From Trichopria drosophilae (lineage: Eukaryota; Arthropoda; Insecta; Hymenoptera; Diapriidae): a stretch of 64,000 nt of DNA. Below the pieces are notes generated by a model, which did not search any database, was not told the DNA's origin, and saw only the letters and a program-made list of their open reading frames with translations. The position numbers were made by a program, and so were the translations under genes. The DNA lies in contig CM059586.1 of the NCBI GenBank assembly GCA_030407085.1, positions 101,879,501 to 101,943,500 of the forward strand, in the 5' to 3' direction. This document shows positions 24,015-35,929 of this stretch, piece after piece (the first letter of the stretch is position 1; each line of letters begins with the position of its first letter).

Positions 24015-25029
24015 TTAACCCCTTAACGTCTATGGCTGCAGACAGAAAAGGAGGAAATTATTCCATTTTGGATGAAAATTTATGGGCCTAATGTATTCTA
24101 CAAATTATTTATAATAAACTTTACAAAAACGCTTTTCACCTACGAAACTTTTTTTTAGATAAATTCCTTATCAATCTATTTGTTTCCATTGCCAAATTTG
24201 AGGTGAACAACAAACTAGGTGCAACTAACTCGAAATAGTACCGATAGCTAGATATAATTGCGACTGCGTTTTTATATCACAAAAAACAAAAAGCTTTTAT
24301 TCATTAATATCATTTATAATTTTATTTCGTTTATTGTATGTTGGAACTATATTAAATAATGTTTTTGATTGATTAAATTGCAATAACAATATATTAAAAA
24401 TTCTATTTAAATTACAATTTTTAAATTCAGTGCCGTGTTCGTGTGTGAAATACTGCCGTGAATGCAGAGCAACATCCTCTTCAAAAGTTTAATCTAACTT
24501 AAAATAACCTTATACTTCTTCCATAATTTATTGGCATATATTCTAATCTAACTTGTAGTCTCCACGTCGACAATACTAATATGTTTTTTTTAATTTCTGA
24601 GTAACCCGAAAATTTAAGAATTACATCACAATATTTCGATGTCAAACTTGATTTTTATTTTTCATTTTGCATTTTGTTATGTAACAAGTTATTTTGTATC
24701 AAACTATTTGTATTGTTACATATTGATTTATTCAGAATAACTTATCATACTATCCGTTATATTGCACCAAGAAACAAGACTACACAATCATAACAAAAAA
24801 GATAGCAGAAAAATTGCATGAAGTAACAATTTAGAAAGTTCATAATTGAAATTAAAAAAGAAAATAGCAGTCAAATAAACTTCATCTTCTCATTAACAAT
24901 TGTGTAATAAACGTAATTTTAATATAGGAAACACATATTGCATCAATGAATTAATTATTGAAATTCATTAAATGTGCTACACTAAAAATAATTTAAAAAT
25001 TCCGTAAATTTCAGTATGTTTCTTTCGCA
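24015..25029. other. AT-rich DNA starting with a solo TTAACCCCTTAACG end
   Basis: TTAACCCCTTAACGTC at 24015 resembles the left end of the element at 51382-51934. No matching right end is visible downstream. The remainder is plain AT-rich DNA. Confidence 0.35.
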
Positions 25030-25450
25030 TTTTTATCGTACACGACATTTACGCCAAATGAACATGCCACCCTTTTGGAGCTTCATTCGGTCAGGATATT
25101 AAATTCTGAAAATTAATTATTCTGGAAAAATTGCATCCATGCCGTATGAGTTCGAATTTCAAATAAGCAAGAATTAATTTCGCATCTTTCAGTCAAAAAG
25201 GGGCCAGTAAATAACACCAATGTATTACATTCTCCATTTTATCAAGAAATTCGCTCTGGGTGCATAAAGCAAAATAATTTTCAAGACATGCGCGGTTGAG
25301 AAACTGCCAATATGCGAAGAATGCAGGCCATTCGCTCACTCTTATGGAGGGTTGATTAACTCGACGGACCTCGCGGCATACTTACCTAACAATACCGGAA
25401 CTGGTCCAGTATCGGAAAAGCTATTTCACTTCCCCTTTGATGTATATGTA
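25030..25450. promoter_or_regulatory. Candidate regulatory island
   Basis: Complex DNA with repeated AATTAATT cores (near 25109 and 25168) and TGCATAAAGC, a POU-like site. A 144-codon frame (25352-25786) starts here on a TTG, not an ATG. It turns into phenylalanine/leucine-rich, low-complexity peptide and has no recognised domain, so I do not call it a gene. Confidence 0.3.
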
Positions 25451-26010
25451 TCTGCATCTCTTTCCTTTCTGCTGCCTTTTCTGATCCTTGATGCATCGGT
25501 AGTTTCCTTATTTTGTTTCTTATATCTCCCTGTAATTTCCTTCTTTTTTCGGCGGCTTTTTTTACATCATTCTTTAAAATACATTTTTTTAATTCACGAT
25601 TATAGGAAGCTCCTAACTAACACAAGTCTACCAAAAGTTTCGGATATTATGGAGAAGATGTCGATCATTTCCGAAGTAATTTTATTAATGGAATCCGAAT
25701 TCAAAGTCAGAATTGGCCCTTCACGTCAGGATTTTGAAATATTTGAGGTTAGGTATACGAAAAATGCATTTTTTAAATACTTTTAAGGTTATGTACAATG
25801 TAAAACAAATTTGTTGCATTTTTTACTATTTAAAACATTTAGTAATGCTATCGACCTCTATATCATGCTATATTGCTCTTAGACTTGTGTTTAGGCATTT
25901 CTTTGGTTTCGCTAAGTACGAAGATAAAACCTGAAAACTAATATCGTCAATTTCTAAGATGGATGATTAAAACTAGCGAGCACCATGAATTTCATATAGT
26001 AATTTTTGAT
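25451..26010. other. AT-rich DNA, nothing recognised
   Basis: No supported feature beyond the tail of the hydrophobic frame mentioned for 25030-25450. Confidence 0.4.
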
Positions 26011-26416
26011 ACACAGAGAAAAGTGTTTTTTACCCAGTATTAGGTTTCTTATGCCCCGTAAAAGATAGTATTTTACGCATAGGGATTGCCATCTTTCTAT
26101 TACCTGTTAAAAGACGAAGATTTTAGATTATTCTAACCAATATGTCAGTTTATTTTAGCCTTTTCTCTTTAACTAAAAGCAATTTATGTTTATGGAAATT
26201 TATCTAGCAAATTAAAATATTAAAAATGCCTTCTTTTAGTCATAATAAAACATTCTTTTAAAATAGGAGAGTTTAATACAGTTTCGTATAACCTGTCAAC
26301 AACAAATTCTGAAAGACGGAGGATTTTACTAGTTGTAATATTTCTTTTAAGGGCTATAATACACTTTTTAAAAGCCTAGGGATAGTAACTGATAAAATAC
26401 AATTATCTCAGTGTAA
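26011..26416. mobile_element. Probable MITE with ACACAGAGAAAA end
   Basis: The left end TACACAGAGAAAAGTG faces ATTATCTCAGTGTAAA near 26400-26415, an imperfect complement. Internal sequences next to the ends (GTAAAAGATAGTATTTTA and CTGATAAAATAC) also pair weakly. No target duplication is clear, so the boundaries are approximate. Confidence 0.4.
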
Positions 26417-26469
26417 ATGTCATAATTTGTCCGTAACTATGTGAGAAAACTCGTCAGTAGTCGATTAAT

Positions 26470-26600
26470 AGCTCATTTTGAAGGGAGAGAGTAGTACTAA
26501 CTGGTGCTCTCTAAATTCCTTCAAAAATTGAGACACTCATTGACAAAGAATGACATTTTCACCATTTAAAAGAGTGGCTCAATTGTCAAATTTAAATTTT
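26470..26600 (-). repeat. Diverged relative of the CACTC/GAGTG hairpin element
   Basis: Read on the minus strand, it holds CACTCTTTTAAATGGTG, then GTCATTCTTTGTC, then AATGAGTGTCTCAATTTTTG, then GGAATTTAGAGAGCACC. The last two parts match GTGTGGCTCAATTTTTG and GGAATTTAGAGAGTACT beside the hairpin array at 48079-48230. This is a second, degenerate copy of the same element. Confidence 0.5.
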
Positions 26601-27164
26601 TTTAATTTGAATGAATTTAAATTATTTAAATAATGCACCTATTCGTCTTACTGAAAACTCACGGACAAATCTTTGAATATTTTTGATTTATTTTGAGATA
26701 TTTTTGTAAACAATTGTTTGACATATTAAAAGTTTTCTCTTCACTGCGGTGATGATCTAGAGAGGCGATAGTTACTTGTACAGATTACATTGAATAAGCA
26801 AAACACCAGGTACTGAACCACCATAGGTACATTACAAATTATTGTGCATTTTATTTACCCATCACCTCCGTAGACACCTTATTCCAGTGTAATAATTAGA
26901 AATTATCAGTGTATTGCTAAAATGTGTGAAAGAAACAATATAATTGTAACTTCGAGTAGATCACGATATAAAACAGACAAATGCATTTCATTTATTGGTT
27001 TCGTAACTCTTTCCACATAAATAGATCAGTCAAATTATGCAATTAGTCTTGAAGTGAAGAGAATAAGATGAAACCATTTCAAGGCTGTTGGTGAAATACA
27101 GAGTTTTTTTTCTAATTCGCATCGGTATTTTTGTTGTGGGGAGAAAGAGAGAAAGCAAAATCAC
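26601..27164. other. AT-rich DNA, nothing recognised
   Basis: No supported feature. The 76-codon minus frame 27030-27260 overlaps the small hairpin element that follows. Confidence 0.4.
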
Positions 27165-27276
27165 TTTTTGCCGCAATAGGCCGCAAAATACGATTTTGAG
27201 GTCGCGTTTTAACCATACGAATGAATGCTGTGGGTGACGGAGCACTTTAGCAACTTGCACCCTACTGCGGCAAAAA
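27165..27276. mobile_element. 112-bp hairpin MITE with TTTTTGCCGCARTAGG ends
   Basis: TTTTTGCCGCAATAGG at 27165-27180 faces CCTACTGCGGCAAAAA at 27261-27276. These are 16-bp inverted ends with one mismatch. The inside is GC-richer. No target duplication was confirmed. Confidence 0.5.
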
Positions 27277-27932
27277 TATTGTTCGTGTTACCAAAAATGT
27301 TATTTCTGTTCAGTTATTCACTGGATTTTTTCCATATATCAACTTTTTACATGTCACATTTTATCTTGCAGAGCTACAATTAATTTTTGAAAGATTATCA
27401 CCTAAAATCAATATTTTTCCAGCAATATCTTGTGAAAGAGAGAAAAAATGATTTTTTGCAGAGGCATTTATTGCTATTTATTGCTAGATCAGTATACAAT
27501 TACTGCAAAAATGACAATATTACAATTATTTTGCACTTTTAGGTTATGATATTTCGCAAATCAGATAAGACTGAAAGGTTTTCATTTCAGATTTCGATGC
27601 AGCGCACCAAAGGTATTTGGAAACGTATATTCTAGTTTCTGGTTCACAATACGTGATCTTGTGGTAATAGTAAATCTTGACATATATTTCTAATGAAATA
27701 GTTAATTCAAGTTTAGTAAAATGTACTAATATGTATCTTTTTAAGCGTCGATAGTTAAAACGATCGATTATTTTAAAGAGAGTGCGAAAATGTGTGTCTG
27801 GTACACCGTAAATGCTCAACGACAATCACTCATAGTAACCTTAAAAGTTACAAATATTAGACTAACTTTAGCTAATAATGCTTACTTCATTTTTGATAAT
27901 ATTGCAAGGAATTTTAATGTTAGCGTTAGTCT
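27277..27932. other. AT-rich DNA, nothing recognised
   Basis: No supported feature. Frames here are short and without motifs. Confidence 0.4.
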
Positions 27933-28082
27933 GGTTGCGGATCGAAAAACTGACAACTCAAAAGGCGGACAGGTCAAAAAGCGATAGTTAAAAAACCGAC
28001 AATAAAAAATACGACAGTACAAAAACTGTTCGCTTGTTGATGTGTAGGCTTTTTTTACTTGTCGGTTTTTCGGACCGCAACC
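27933..28082. mobile_element. Foldback MITE, GGRTGCGGGTCG family, copy B
   Basis: The ends GGTTGCGGATCGAAAAAC and GTCGGTTTTTCGGACCGCAACC are complementary with few mismatches. The inside carries the family's CCGACA-type units. The flanking 8-mers GTTAGTCT and TTTAATAT agree at only five positions, so the target duplication is eroded and this copy is older than A, C and D. It lies about 180 bp upstream of the RT relic at 28262. Confidence 0.75.
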
Positions 28083-28261
28083 TTTAATATTCTCTATAAA
28101 AATATACATTTTTTTCCTGTATTTATAAGTAGAGTTCCAACTAGGCTGCTTCATGATTATGACAAGATTACTGAAAGATAAAAACCTTACATTGGGGATG
28201 TGTTGTAAATGAGCCTGATATTGATAAAGCGTTAGCCACATTTTACACTATTTTATAAGGA

Positions 28262-29217
28262 GTTATTGATAAACATGTTCCAAAAATGCGCTTTAGACTT
28301 GTCATTTTCCTCCCTGGTACAATACTGACTTAAAAAACTTAGTCTTTAAAAAGAAAATGGCACATGCGCAGTGAAAGAGATATAGTACACAAACTGACTT
28401 TTTGGTATTTAAGAAACTCAGAGCTCTTTGTATAAAGAATTTAAAGTCACTCTATAGGCAGTATATTTCCAATATCGAAGTAAAAACTAGAACAAATGCC
28501 CGTGCTTTTTGGACATTTATTAATAACTCCCGTAAATCTAATGTACTACCTTCAAGATTCTACTTTCGTGATAATCATTCCGCCGATATGAGTAGCACTG
28601 TTAATTTATTTAATGATTATTTCGGTTCGATTTATCGTCAGGCGTCTAATTTCAGGCCGTCCCTAGAGTGTTTTGTCCCCGCTAATGATATTCTCAATTT
28701 TACAATCGCCCAAAATGAAATCGCTTCTGCTATAAATAATTTAACATCGTCTTATACTTCAGGATCGGATGGAATTCCTCCATTATTTTTAAAAAATTGT
28801 ATGTCGCCTCTGTTAGATCCATTAAGTTATCTTTTTAATAAATCCCTTGAATGCGGTATTTTTCCAAAATGTTGGAAGGAAACTTGTATTACCCCAATTT
28901 ATAAAGATGGAGATAAATGTAATGTTTGTAATTATCGACAAATTGCTGTAATAAGTAGTACTCCCAAACTTTTTGACTCAATCGTTGCTCGTAAATTGAG
29001 TGAAGTTTTACAGACCATAATAATTTCTAACCAACATGGTTTCTCGAAAAATAAATCAACTGTGTCGAACTTATTACTTTTTTCTGATTTTGTATCTAAC
29101 TCATTTGCGGAAGGTGGTCAGGTCGATACTATTTATCTGGACTTCGCTAAAGCATTCGATAGTATTAATCATGCAACGCTTATAAGTAATCGCAAACAGA
29201 CGATTAAATGTCATTAA
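28262..29217 (+). pseudogene. Truncated non-LTR retrotransposon reverse transcriptase
   Basis: The frame 28381-29217 encodes the linker and first half of a non-LTR RT of the Jockey/I-like kind common in insects. The linker has the themes YRQYISNIE and ARAFWTFINNSRKSN. The RT motifs in order are GSDGIPPLFLKN (motif 0), WKETCITPIYKDGDK (1), NYRQIAVISSTPKLFD (2), QHGFSKNKSTVSNLL (2a) and DTIYLDFAKAFDSINH, which carries the catalytic aspartate of motif A. Sequence stops matching right after motif A, so motif B, the catalytic DD box and the thumb are missing. Upstream (28262-28380) the related frame VIDKHVPKMRF continues but is broken by stops and a frameshift. No ATG opens it. It is a dead fragment, cut at both ends. 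Confidence 0.9.
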
Positions 29218-31130
29218 CGCGGGGGAAAATAACCTGTCCTTTGTCCTTTTGTCCTCCTTAATTATAAAAAAATGTAATGTAAGACGGATCTAATCTTATA
29301 GAGAAATGAAAATTTAATGTTAGAGAATCAGTCACACTGCCGTTGAGGTAAACTTAAATATAAGTTATTATTTGAAGGAAAAAACCGACTTAGTTATTTC
29401 GATCGCCGCTAGGTGCTATCGCAACTTTAACTTTCACTACCATGTCTGTTTGGCTCCCGGTAGAGAAAGGAGTTTAGAATTAGTATGTATTATACCGCTT
29501 GCAGAGGACAAGGCCTATTTTTTCTAGTGTAAGATAAGTTGCAATTATTCTAAATTTCTGTCATAACGTAATATTATAAATAAAATACTGTATAAAAATA
29601 TTTTATACATTTACATATTTTTGAAATATGTGATGAACAAGTAAACCAGGTGTCAAAATTTCGAATGAAAAACGAATGTAGAAAACGGGTTTACCTACAC
29701 CTTCCACCCTATAAAAAAAATTATCCTTGTAAATGACATGCGGATTCAAAGATTAGGCAAACACAATTTCTTTGGTTTCCGATTTTAATATTACTAGTCA
29801 TTTTATCCAAAAAGAAACGCAAAAAAATCGACTATAAAAAATATTGAAATTTTCAATTTTTATGAAAATCAAGAATAAAAGTTAACACCAGAAATTGCGG
29901 TATTAACAATATTAATATGTATATATCTAGGACAAATCCAAGGTGAAAAATTAGTCAAAAGTATGTTAATTCGACTTCCGAATTGGTCGAAATCACCAAC
30001 GGCCCTAAAAAATTCGAAATTTGATAATGGAAAACATTTTGACTAATAAGTAATTTATAATTAAGATTGAAAATCAGTACATTACATACATTGGTCAGAT
30101 TTACTTGCCAATTAGTTATGAACGAGTTATTATATACATTGACAAATGAAAAATTACTTGATTCCAACTCTCTGTCCATATGGACTTATAAGTTAATTTT
30201 AGGGAATTTAGAGAGACTTTCACTATCATCGATAACCTAATTTTTTCCTACAAACGTTTTACCTTTATGACCGATTACAAGTGTAAATTAAGTAAAGTGT
30301 GTACCAAAATATTACACATAGGTTACGAAAGTTTCATGACTGTTTGGTGGGTCAAAATTTGTTACCTGTATATTAGCAAATATACCTGAAATATAATTTG
30401 ACTATGAGTCAAATATAATTTGGTCGCAATAACCCATAAAAAATACCTCAAATGCATAATTTAGGTTGTAATTTGGTTATTTTTTACCAATATAGAGCAC
30501 TTTGGCTGTGGCTTAGGATAGTGCTGCTTGGGAACCGAATTAAACTTGAAGATTGGGTTTTTTCAGAAAAACTTGTAGATATTAAACGTTTTCTAAAACA
30601 GAGGAAAGACATTTTTTACACTAACAGTGGTTTTAAAAGAAGATCACGGTTAAAACGGTTTTCTCCGTCATTACCAAGAATCCTTAAAGATCTATACAGA
30701 CTTCATTATTAATGAAGGAATTAAATGATCGCTTTTTAATACTTTAAGTAATACAACGCCTCCTATACGTTACGGATTATCAAAGACCCAAAATACTGGA
30801 GTTCCGATAATACCTATTATTTCAGCTTTTGGTTCGCATACATATTTTTTTGTGAAGTTATTTAGTTATGAAAAGATATCATAAAGGTGACATTGTCATA
30901 CATTGATAATAATAAAGAATTGTTTATTAATTTTAACGACAAAAACTGCCATAGATCACATTCGTATTTCCCTTGTTGAGGAGATCAGATACGAATTCGT
31001 ATGGATTCAAAATTCAAATTTCCTATTGCCAGGAATAAATAGAAATATGCGAATAAAAATAGATTCGTGTTACAGAAATTTCGAAGTCAAAACGTTTATA
31101 AATGAATGCATTTTAAACCTTTTTTATTAA
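29218..31130. other. AT-rich DNA, nothing recognised
   Basis: AT-rich DNA with a possible remnant junction at the RT end (29205-29220). An 86-codon frame with an ATG (30452-30712) has no recognisable motif and I do not call it. Confidence 0.45.
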
Positions 31131-31560
31131 TTTCCAATTACTGGGTAACCTCTACCATCTCACAGCAATACTGGTGACATCGTGCGTCATCATCATCGCG
31201 AACATAACGTCTTTCAGATCAATTATTTTTTTCATGCACATGAATCATTTGCACATCTTTGTATTGTCAACCATATCGCTGATGTCATCAACGCCACCGT
31301 TGACAGCATACTCGTCATCATCCATACGTATCGTGCATTCATATCTTTATTATCCTCAACGTTTCCAACATCATTTGATGTACGTATTTACCCGGCATGA
31401 CGTGTATGAACATTTAATAATAAATAAACGTTATGTTAATCTCTAACAATGGTAAAGAAAATGTAATGAAAATGTTTATAAATAATAATAATAATAATGA
31501 CGTTTATATGCAGCCAAAGGATTCTTAATTTTACCCAAATCTATGCATCTTTTTGCATGA
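31131..31560. repeat. Unassigned DNA with an (AAT)n microsatellite
   Basis: The block 31170-31400 is less AT-rich, and overlapping frames of 72-90 codons lack motifs. A trinucleotide run AATAATAAT follows at 31481-31498. Nothing else was recognised. Confidence 0.5.
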
Positions 31561-31930
31561 CTCCAAGCTCATTTCCTGTCCGTGTTCCGTTTCTCTCTTT
31601 TGCGTTTCGAGAACAAATTCATCCCTCGGCAGTAGCGTACAGCATATGCAGATCGTCTGGCATTCTTTATGAGATGCGAGAGTCCACTTTTGCAACGAGA
31701 ATCGTGCCATAAGTACCATAAGCCCCAGTTCCACGACCGCGGAGGAGCCCATTCGGCATTCTCGAGGAAATTACTGGATTTACGAGCTCATCGTGCGCGA
31801 CCATTAAACTCAACGCATGACATTTCAAGGCCGCACTATTGAAATATTTATCATATTTTTCGCAGTACCCGAGACAAAAGGAACCCCGTTTTCCTGGCGA
31901 CCGCCATATTAACTTAAATTAATGAAAGAA
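31561..31930. promoter_or_regulatory. GC-rich island, candidate conserved element
   Basis: Complex GC-rich DNA with no convincing gene. It includes GCGACCGCCATATTAAC near 31899-31915, which has a GCCAT core of the Pho/YY1 type. Overlapping frames 31497-31712 (+) and 31531-31752 (-) occupy the same bases and cannot both be real. The regulatory role is inference. Confidence 0.3.
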
Positions 31931-32755
31931 ATCATGTATTTACATCAAAACAATAGAGACCTTCACAAAAATAATCGGCCGATAGTGCTTTTATTAGGAA
32001 ATTTGAAAAATCAAAACGTTAATAGTTTATCGAGCTTCGGATTCGTCAATTCAATCTGTGGAGGAAAAAAAACGAAAGGTCTTCGTAAATGAACCTCCAT
32101 CGTAAAAATTGCCCATTAATATCCCCATAAAATCGAAAGACCAACACCGTTTATTTCTTTAGCCATAAACCCAAAAATATCGTACGCTCTAGACCTTTTC
32201 ATCATCGCTGCTCGTAAGTGAGAACACAAAAATTACCATTATACTTTAAGTGAAAATATATTCCAATAATAATACACTTTTGAAAATGTCCTAAATGAGA
32301 AAACATTAATGAGAATACATACAAATTTTAAATGGTAATTTAAAGGCACTAGACTCGTTTTTATCTCATAATTATATCCATAATTAAGCTGTGCTTCAAA
32401 TTTAGAAGTTGAAGAGTTGACCAAGAGGAACAACGTTTGCTCCTGTTTTCCATTTTGAAATTAGTATTTTTTTAACTTTTTGATACATTTCACTGGAAAC
32501 TAAGAACTTTTTCCCTAAAAATCATTCAATAGTTCACAATATTTTTTCTACATAAATTGGAAATTCACAAAGTTATCATTTATCCAGAAAATTTGCTGAA
32601 AATGTTCGCCTTAATTTGTACTGCAATGTCTAGTGATCCATTCGGGTAAGATTCGCGTTACGATCTGCAATTATAAATGCTAAATTATTGATATAATAAA
32701 ATAGTACATTAGCGATCTTTGAAGAGTACAAAGTTTGTTGCAAGAACAAAGCGAT
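31931..32755. other. AT-rich DNA, nothing recognised
   Basis: No supported feature. Confidence 0.45.
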
Positions 32756-32769
32756 ATTGTTTGTATAGC

Positions 32770-32850
32770 GCCGGTGAAGTACAAGGCGGGTGCGAAATCG
32801 TGAAAAACCTGAAGCGGGCGCGAAGTCGCTAAAAATGCCCGCCGGACCCA
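32770..32850. repeat. Two-unit GC-rich minisatellite
   Basis: GCGGGTGCGAAATCGTGAAAA is followed about 29 bp later by GCGGGCGCGAAGTCGCTAAAA, two diverged units of one short repeat. Minus-strand frames of 64-73 codons cross it and repeat the arginine/phenylalanine-rich peptide as a result. Confidence 0.45.
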
Positions 32851-32929
32851 ACGCTTTACGGCACCCAAAGGCAAGGTTTTTGCGCTAGTGTACCAAAAAA
32901 TATTTTTGGGATCATATCAATAAAATCGG

Positions 32930-33017
32930 TACCGCGTATTTCATGAGCTTATGAGAATACTATTCATTAACGGATATAGTCGATACCGGTGTATTCGTTA
33001 GCGGAGATTCGACTGTA
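32930..33017. mobile_element. Possible solo end of a TA-inserting transposon
   Basis: GTATTCGTTAGCGGAGATTC followed by GACTGTA has the form of a right-hand pogo/Tigger-type end (complement TACAGTCGAATCTCCGC). I found no left partner, so only a half element is supported. Confidence 0.3.
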
Positions 33018-33019
33018 GA

Positions 33020-33850
33020 TCGAGATTTATAAAAGCGCTACAGTAGAACAAACAAAAGCTGGAGCTCGACGAAATCTCGAGTTTCCTCGCTCCGGGACGC
33101 GGCGAGAAAGATGCCGATGGAAGAAGGGAAAAAAATGTGAAAAAAAAATCGAGATTCAATTACTCGCGAAAAATGTCGGAAGTACTTGGTCGATATAGGA
33201 GAGACGCCCCGCAGCACGCGACGGCGTGGCGCACCCGGAAAAAAGCTTTACTCGAGCGTGATTTGTCGAAACGGATAATAAGACACTTACATTGTCTGAT
33301 TGGCACAGCGAGATTCTTTGAAGCTTGCGCCCGTGTGCCCAGCGTGAGTCGTGCAGGAAAAGAATGTCCCGAGCGGGCGACATTGTCTTTCGAGGCGTCA
33401 AAGGGACAAGGGGCATTGAAAGGGCACAAAGATGAAATTCTTAGTCGAGGCAGAATACGAAAGCGGCGCGCACCGAGAATGGCGGAATTAAATTTATTCA
33501 GGCAGTGCCAATAAGACGAAAAGTCGTGCCCTAAAAGACGGAATTCGCTCTCTTTCTCTCGGTCGCGCTTTATCCCGTTGCCGTTTTTCGTATCCGACCC
33601 CTATCTTGCCGTTCGCGATCCTACGAGCGTACTTTAAAGCGTTAATTTACTTTCCGTGTTTGGGCTTTTTTCATAATAACGATACGAAACGCGAGAAACC
33701 CGGTTTAAGGGCGGAGTAGCGATGAGAAACGCTAGAATTTGGACGACAACCTGGAATATAAGCGGGTTTTTTTATTTCTGCAATGGGTTACGCTTGAGTG
33801 CCGGTGAGTTACGCTCGGCGCGGGGGTTACACAAAATTCGAAATCGAACT
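33020..33850. other. GC-rich island, candidate regulatory region
   Basis: About 830 bp of the most GC-rich DNA in this part of the window. A 125-codon plus frame (33137-33514) starts on GTG and is arginine/lysine-rich without a domain. Two minus frames cover the same bases. Mutual overlap and lack of an ATG argue against a gene. Confidence 0.3.
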
Positions 33851-33995
33851 ATAAGTTTCCATTGTCTTTTTTATTTAAGGATCCTATTTTGATTCTGGAA
33901 AATTATATTGCCAGAAAATATTTCATTGTCGATGACCTTTCAAAAGGTTATGATCAAATGAGAACATTTTTAGAAGACCCAAAGCATTTATGTTC

Positions 33996-35030
33996 CTCCA
34001 CTTTTTAAAAACTCACTTCCTGATTTCTAAAAGACCATTCCAGGTTACCTAATATTGATCATATACCTGATTATACCCTGATTAGACCCTATTCAAAATT
34101 TAATACAGTTTATTACACTTTACTAGTTATCTTCGACTGTCATTGACAAGGTCACATCTAAGTTCATCACCGGATTAACAAAATAAAAGCCCACAAATTT
34201 TGAGTCATCATTCCGATTCCTCAAGATTCTACCCCTCTAATGTATTTGACCTTAGGATACCCTTCTATGGCATATAGTAGTTGGTTAACATATATTCGAT
34301 AGTAAAAAATCATTTTCGTCATCCAAAATATCTAGTTCCACTTGGAGAACTGGACTTTCCTTTCTGTTACTTTGAAGGTCATTGGCAAGGTCAAATCTTA
34401 ATAACCATTGATGTGTTATGTACGTCGTGAGTCACACATGGCATAATTAGTGCCTAATCATCGCTTCTTAAAAACTCCACTTTTTAAAAACTCACTTCCA
34501 GATTTTTAAAAGGCCTTTCCAGGTTACCTGATATTGATCATATGCCTGACTATGCCATGATAAGTCACGCCTTTTACAAGCACATATAATTACTACTTGA
34601 CCAGACCCTGTTCAAAATTTAATACAGTTTATTATACTTTACTAGTTATCTTCGACTGTCATTGACAAGGTCACATCTAAGGTCATCACCGTATTAACAA
34701 AACAAAAGCCCACAAATTTCGGGTCATCATTCCGATTCTACACACTAATCTATTTGACCTTAGCGACCTTCTGTGGCATACAGTAGTTGGTTAATATATA
34801 TTCGATAATAAAAAATATCCTCTTCATTTTCGTCATCCAAAGTATCTAGTGTTACTTGGAGAACTGGACTTTCCTTTCTGTTACTTTGCAGGTCATTGGC
34901 AAGGTCAAATCTGTAAAACCATTGATGTGTTATGTATGCCGTGGACAACGTGCGGCACAACTAGTGCCTAATCATGACCTAAAAAGATGCTATAAAGGTC
35001 ATCTTATCAGGTAATCATAATTAGCGCCTA
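33996..35030 (-). repeat. Direct duplication, about 480-bp unit (copies 1 and 2)
   Basis: The block from 33996 (CTCCACTTTTTAAAAACTC) recurs from 34475. The two copies share long runs such as CATTCCAGGTTACC and GACTGTCATTGACAAGGTC. Copy 2 has an extra ~55 bp near 34560-34610. On the minus strand both copies carry a peptide-like frame: DLANDLQSNRKESPVLQV, then LDDENEEDIFYYRI and INQLLYATEG in copy 2 (34760-34960). Copy 1 reads the same start but is broken by a short deletion after LDDEN. Inverted relatives follow at 35100-35580. Confidence 0.8.
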
Positions 35031-35099
35031 TCACTAAATTAATAGACTCCGTTATTATCCGACAATGATTGCAACATGCTTTTATCAATGAACCAAAGT

Positions 35100-35580
35100 C
35101 GTAGCATGTTATTCGGGCAATCCAATGGTTGGTTCAGATTTGACCTTGTCAATGGCCTTCAAAATAACTGAAAGGAAAGTCCAGCTCTACAAATAGAACT
35201 ATATACCTTGAATACCGAAAATGAAGAAGAGATTATTTACGATCGAATACAGGTTGACCAACTATTATATAACACAGAAGGTCATCCTAAGGTCAAATAT
35301 AATAGTGAGATAGAATCTTGACGAATACAGATCTCGAGTTGAACTATATACTTTGGATGCCGAAAATGAAGAAGAGATTGTTTACGATCGAATACAGATT
35401 GACCAACTACTACGTATTATAGAAGGTCATCCTAAGGTCAAATATAATAGTAGGATAGAATCTGGAGGAATACAAATCTCCGGGAATGATGATTGAAAAT
35501 TTGTGGTATTTTATTTCGTCAATCCGATGATCTTGGGTGTGACCTTGCCGATGACCGTCAAGGACAAGTCCATGTTTCTA
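35100..35580 (+). repeat. Inverted copies 3 and 4 of the 33996 repeat
   Basis: The complement of the 33996-35030 repeat occurs here. The core is tandemly doubled: GAAAATGAAGAAGAGATT starts near 35220 and again near 35365, each followed by ACGATCGAATACAG and GAAGGTCATCCTAAGGTC. On the plus strand both copies read the same peptide theme, ENEEEI(I/V)YDRIQ(V/I)DQLL followed by EGHPKVKYNS. Copy 3 has one stop upstream of KESPALQ. All four copies therefore share one reading sense. This may be a relic of a coding domain, or coincidence in a young repeat. Confidence 0.75.
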
Positions 35581-35929
35581 AATGTAATCTGATAAATATG
35601 CGTCTTTAGCGATCCCAAAATCTTTTTAGATTAATTCCATTACCAACTTCAACATAAGACTTTTTTAAATTAATATTTTAATAAGTTCTGAAATTACAGG
35701 CAATCTAAAGATTAAAAATTATGGTTAATTCGTTACAAATTTTACTATAGCTATGAAATATTGGAACGAGATAACGATGACATATTATTGTCTTTCAAAT
35801 TGAATAATAGATGACCAACAACAAATTTTCAGAAAAATTTGCACGACATTGTTAAAAGATTATTTTGAAAAATCTTCCATCAGTGAAATCTTGGGGTGTA
35901 GCTTTAAAAGATACGATAAAATAAAATAG
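35581..35929. other. AT-rich DNA, nothing recognised
   Basis: No supported feature. Confidence 0.45.

Noticed and set aside
25352..25786. 144-codon plus frame rich in F and L
   Set aside because: It starts on TTG and its hydrophobic part is what T-rich DNA encodes by chance. No family was recognised.
33137..33514. 125-codon plus frame in a GC-rich island
   Set aside because: It starts on GTG, has no domain, and two minus-strand frames of similar length use the same bases. Low stop density in GC-rich DNA explains it.
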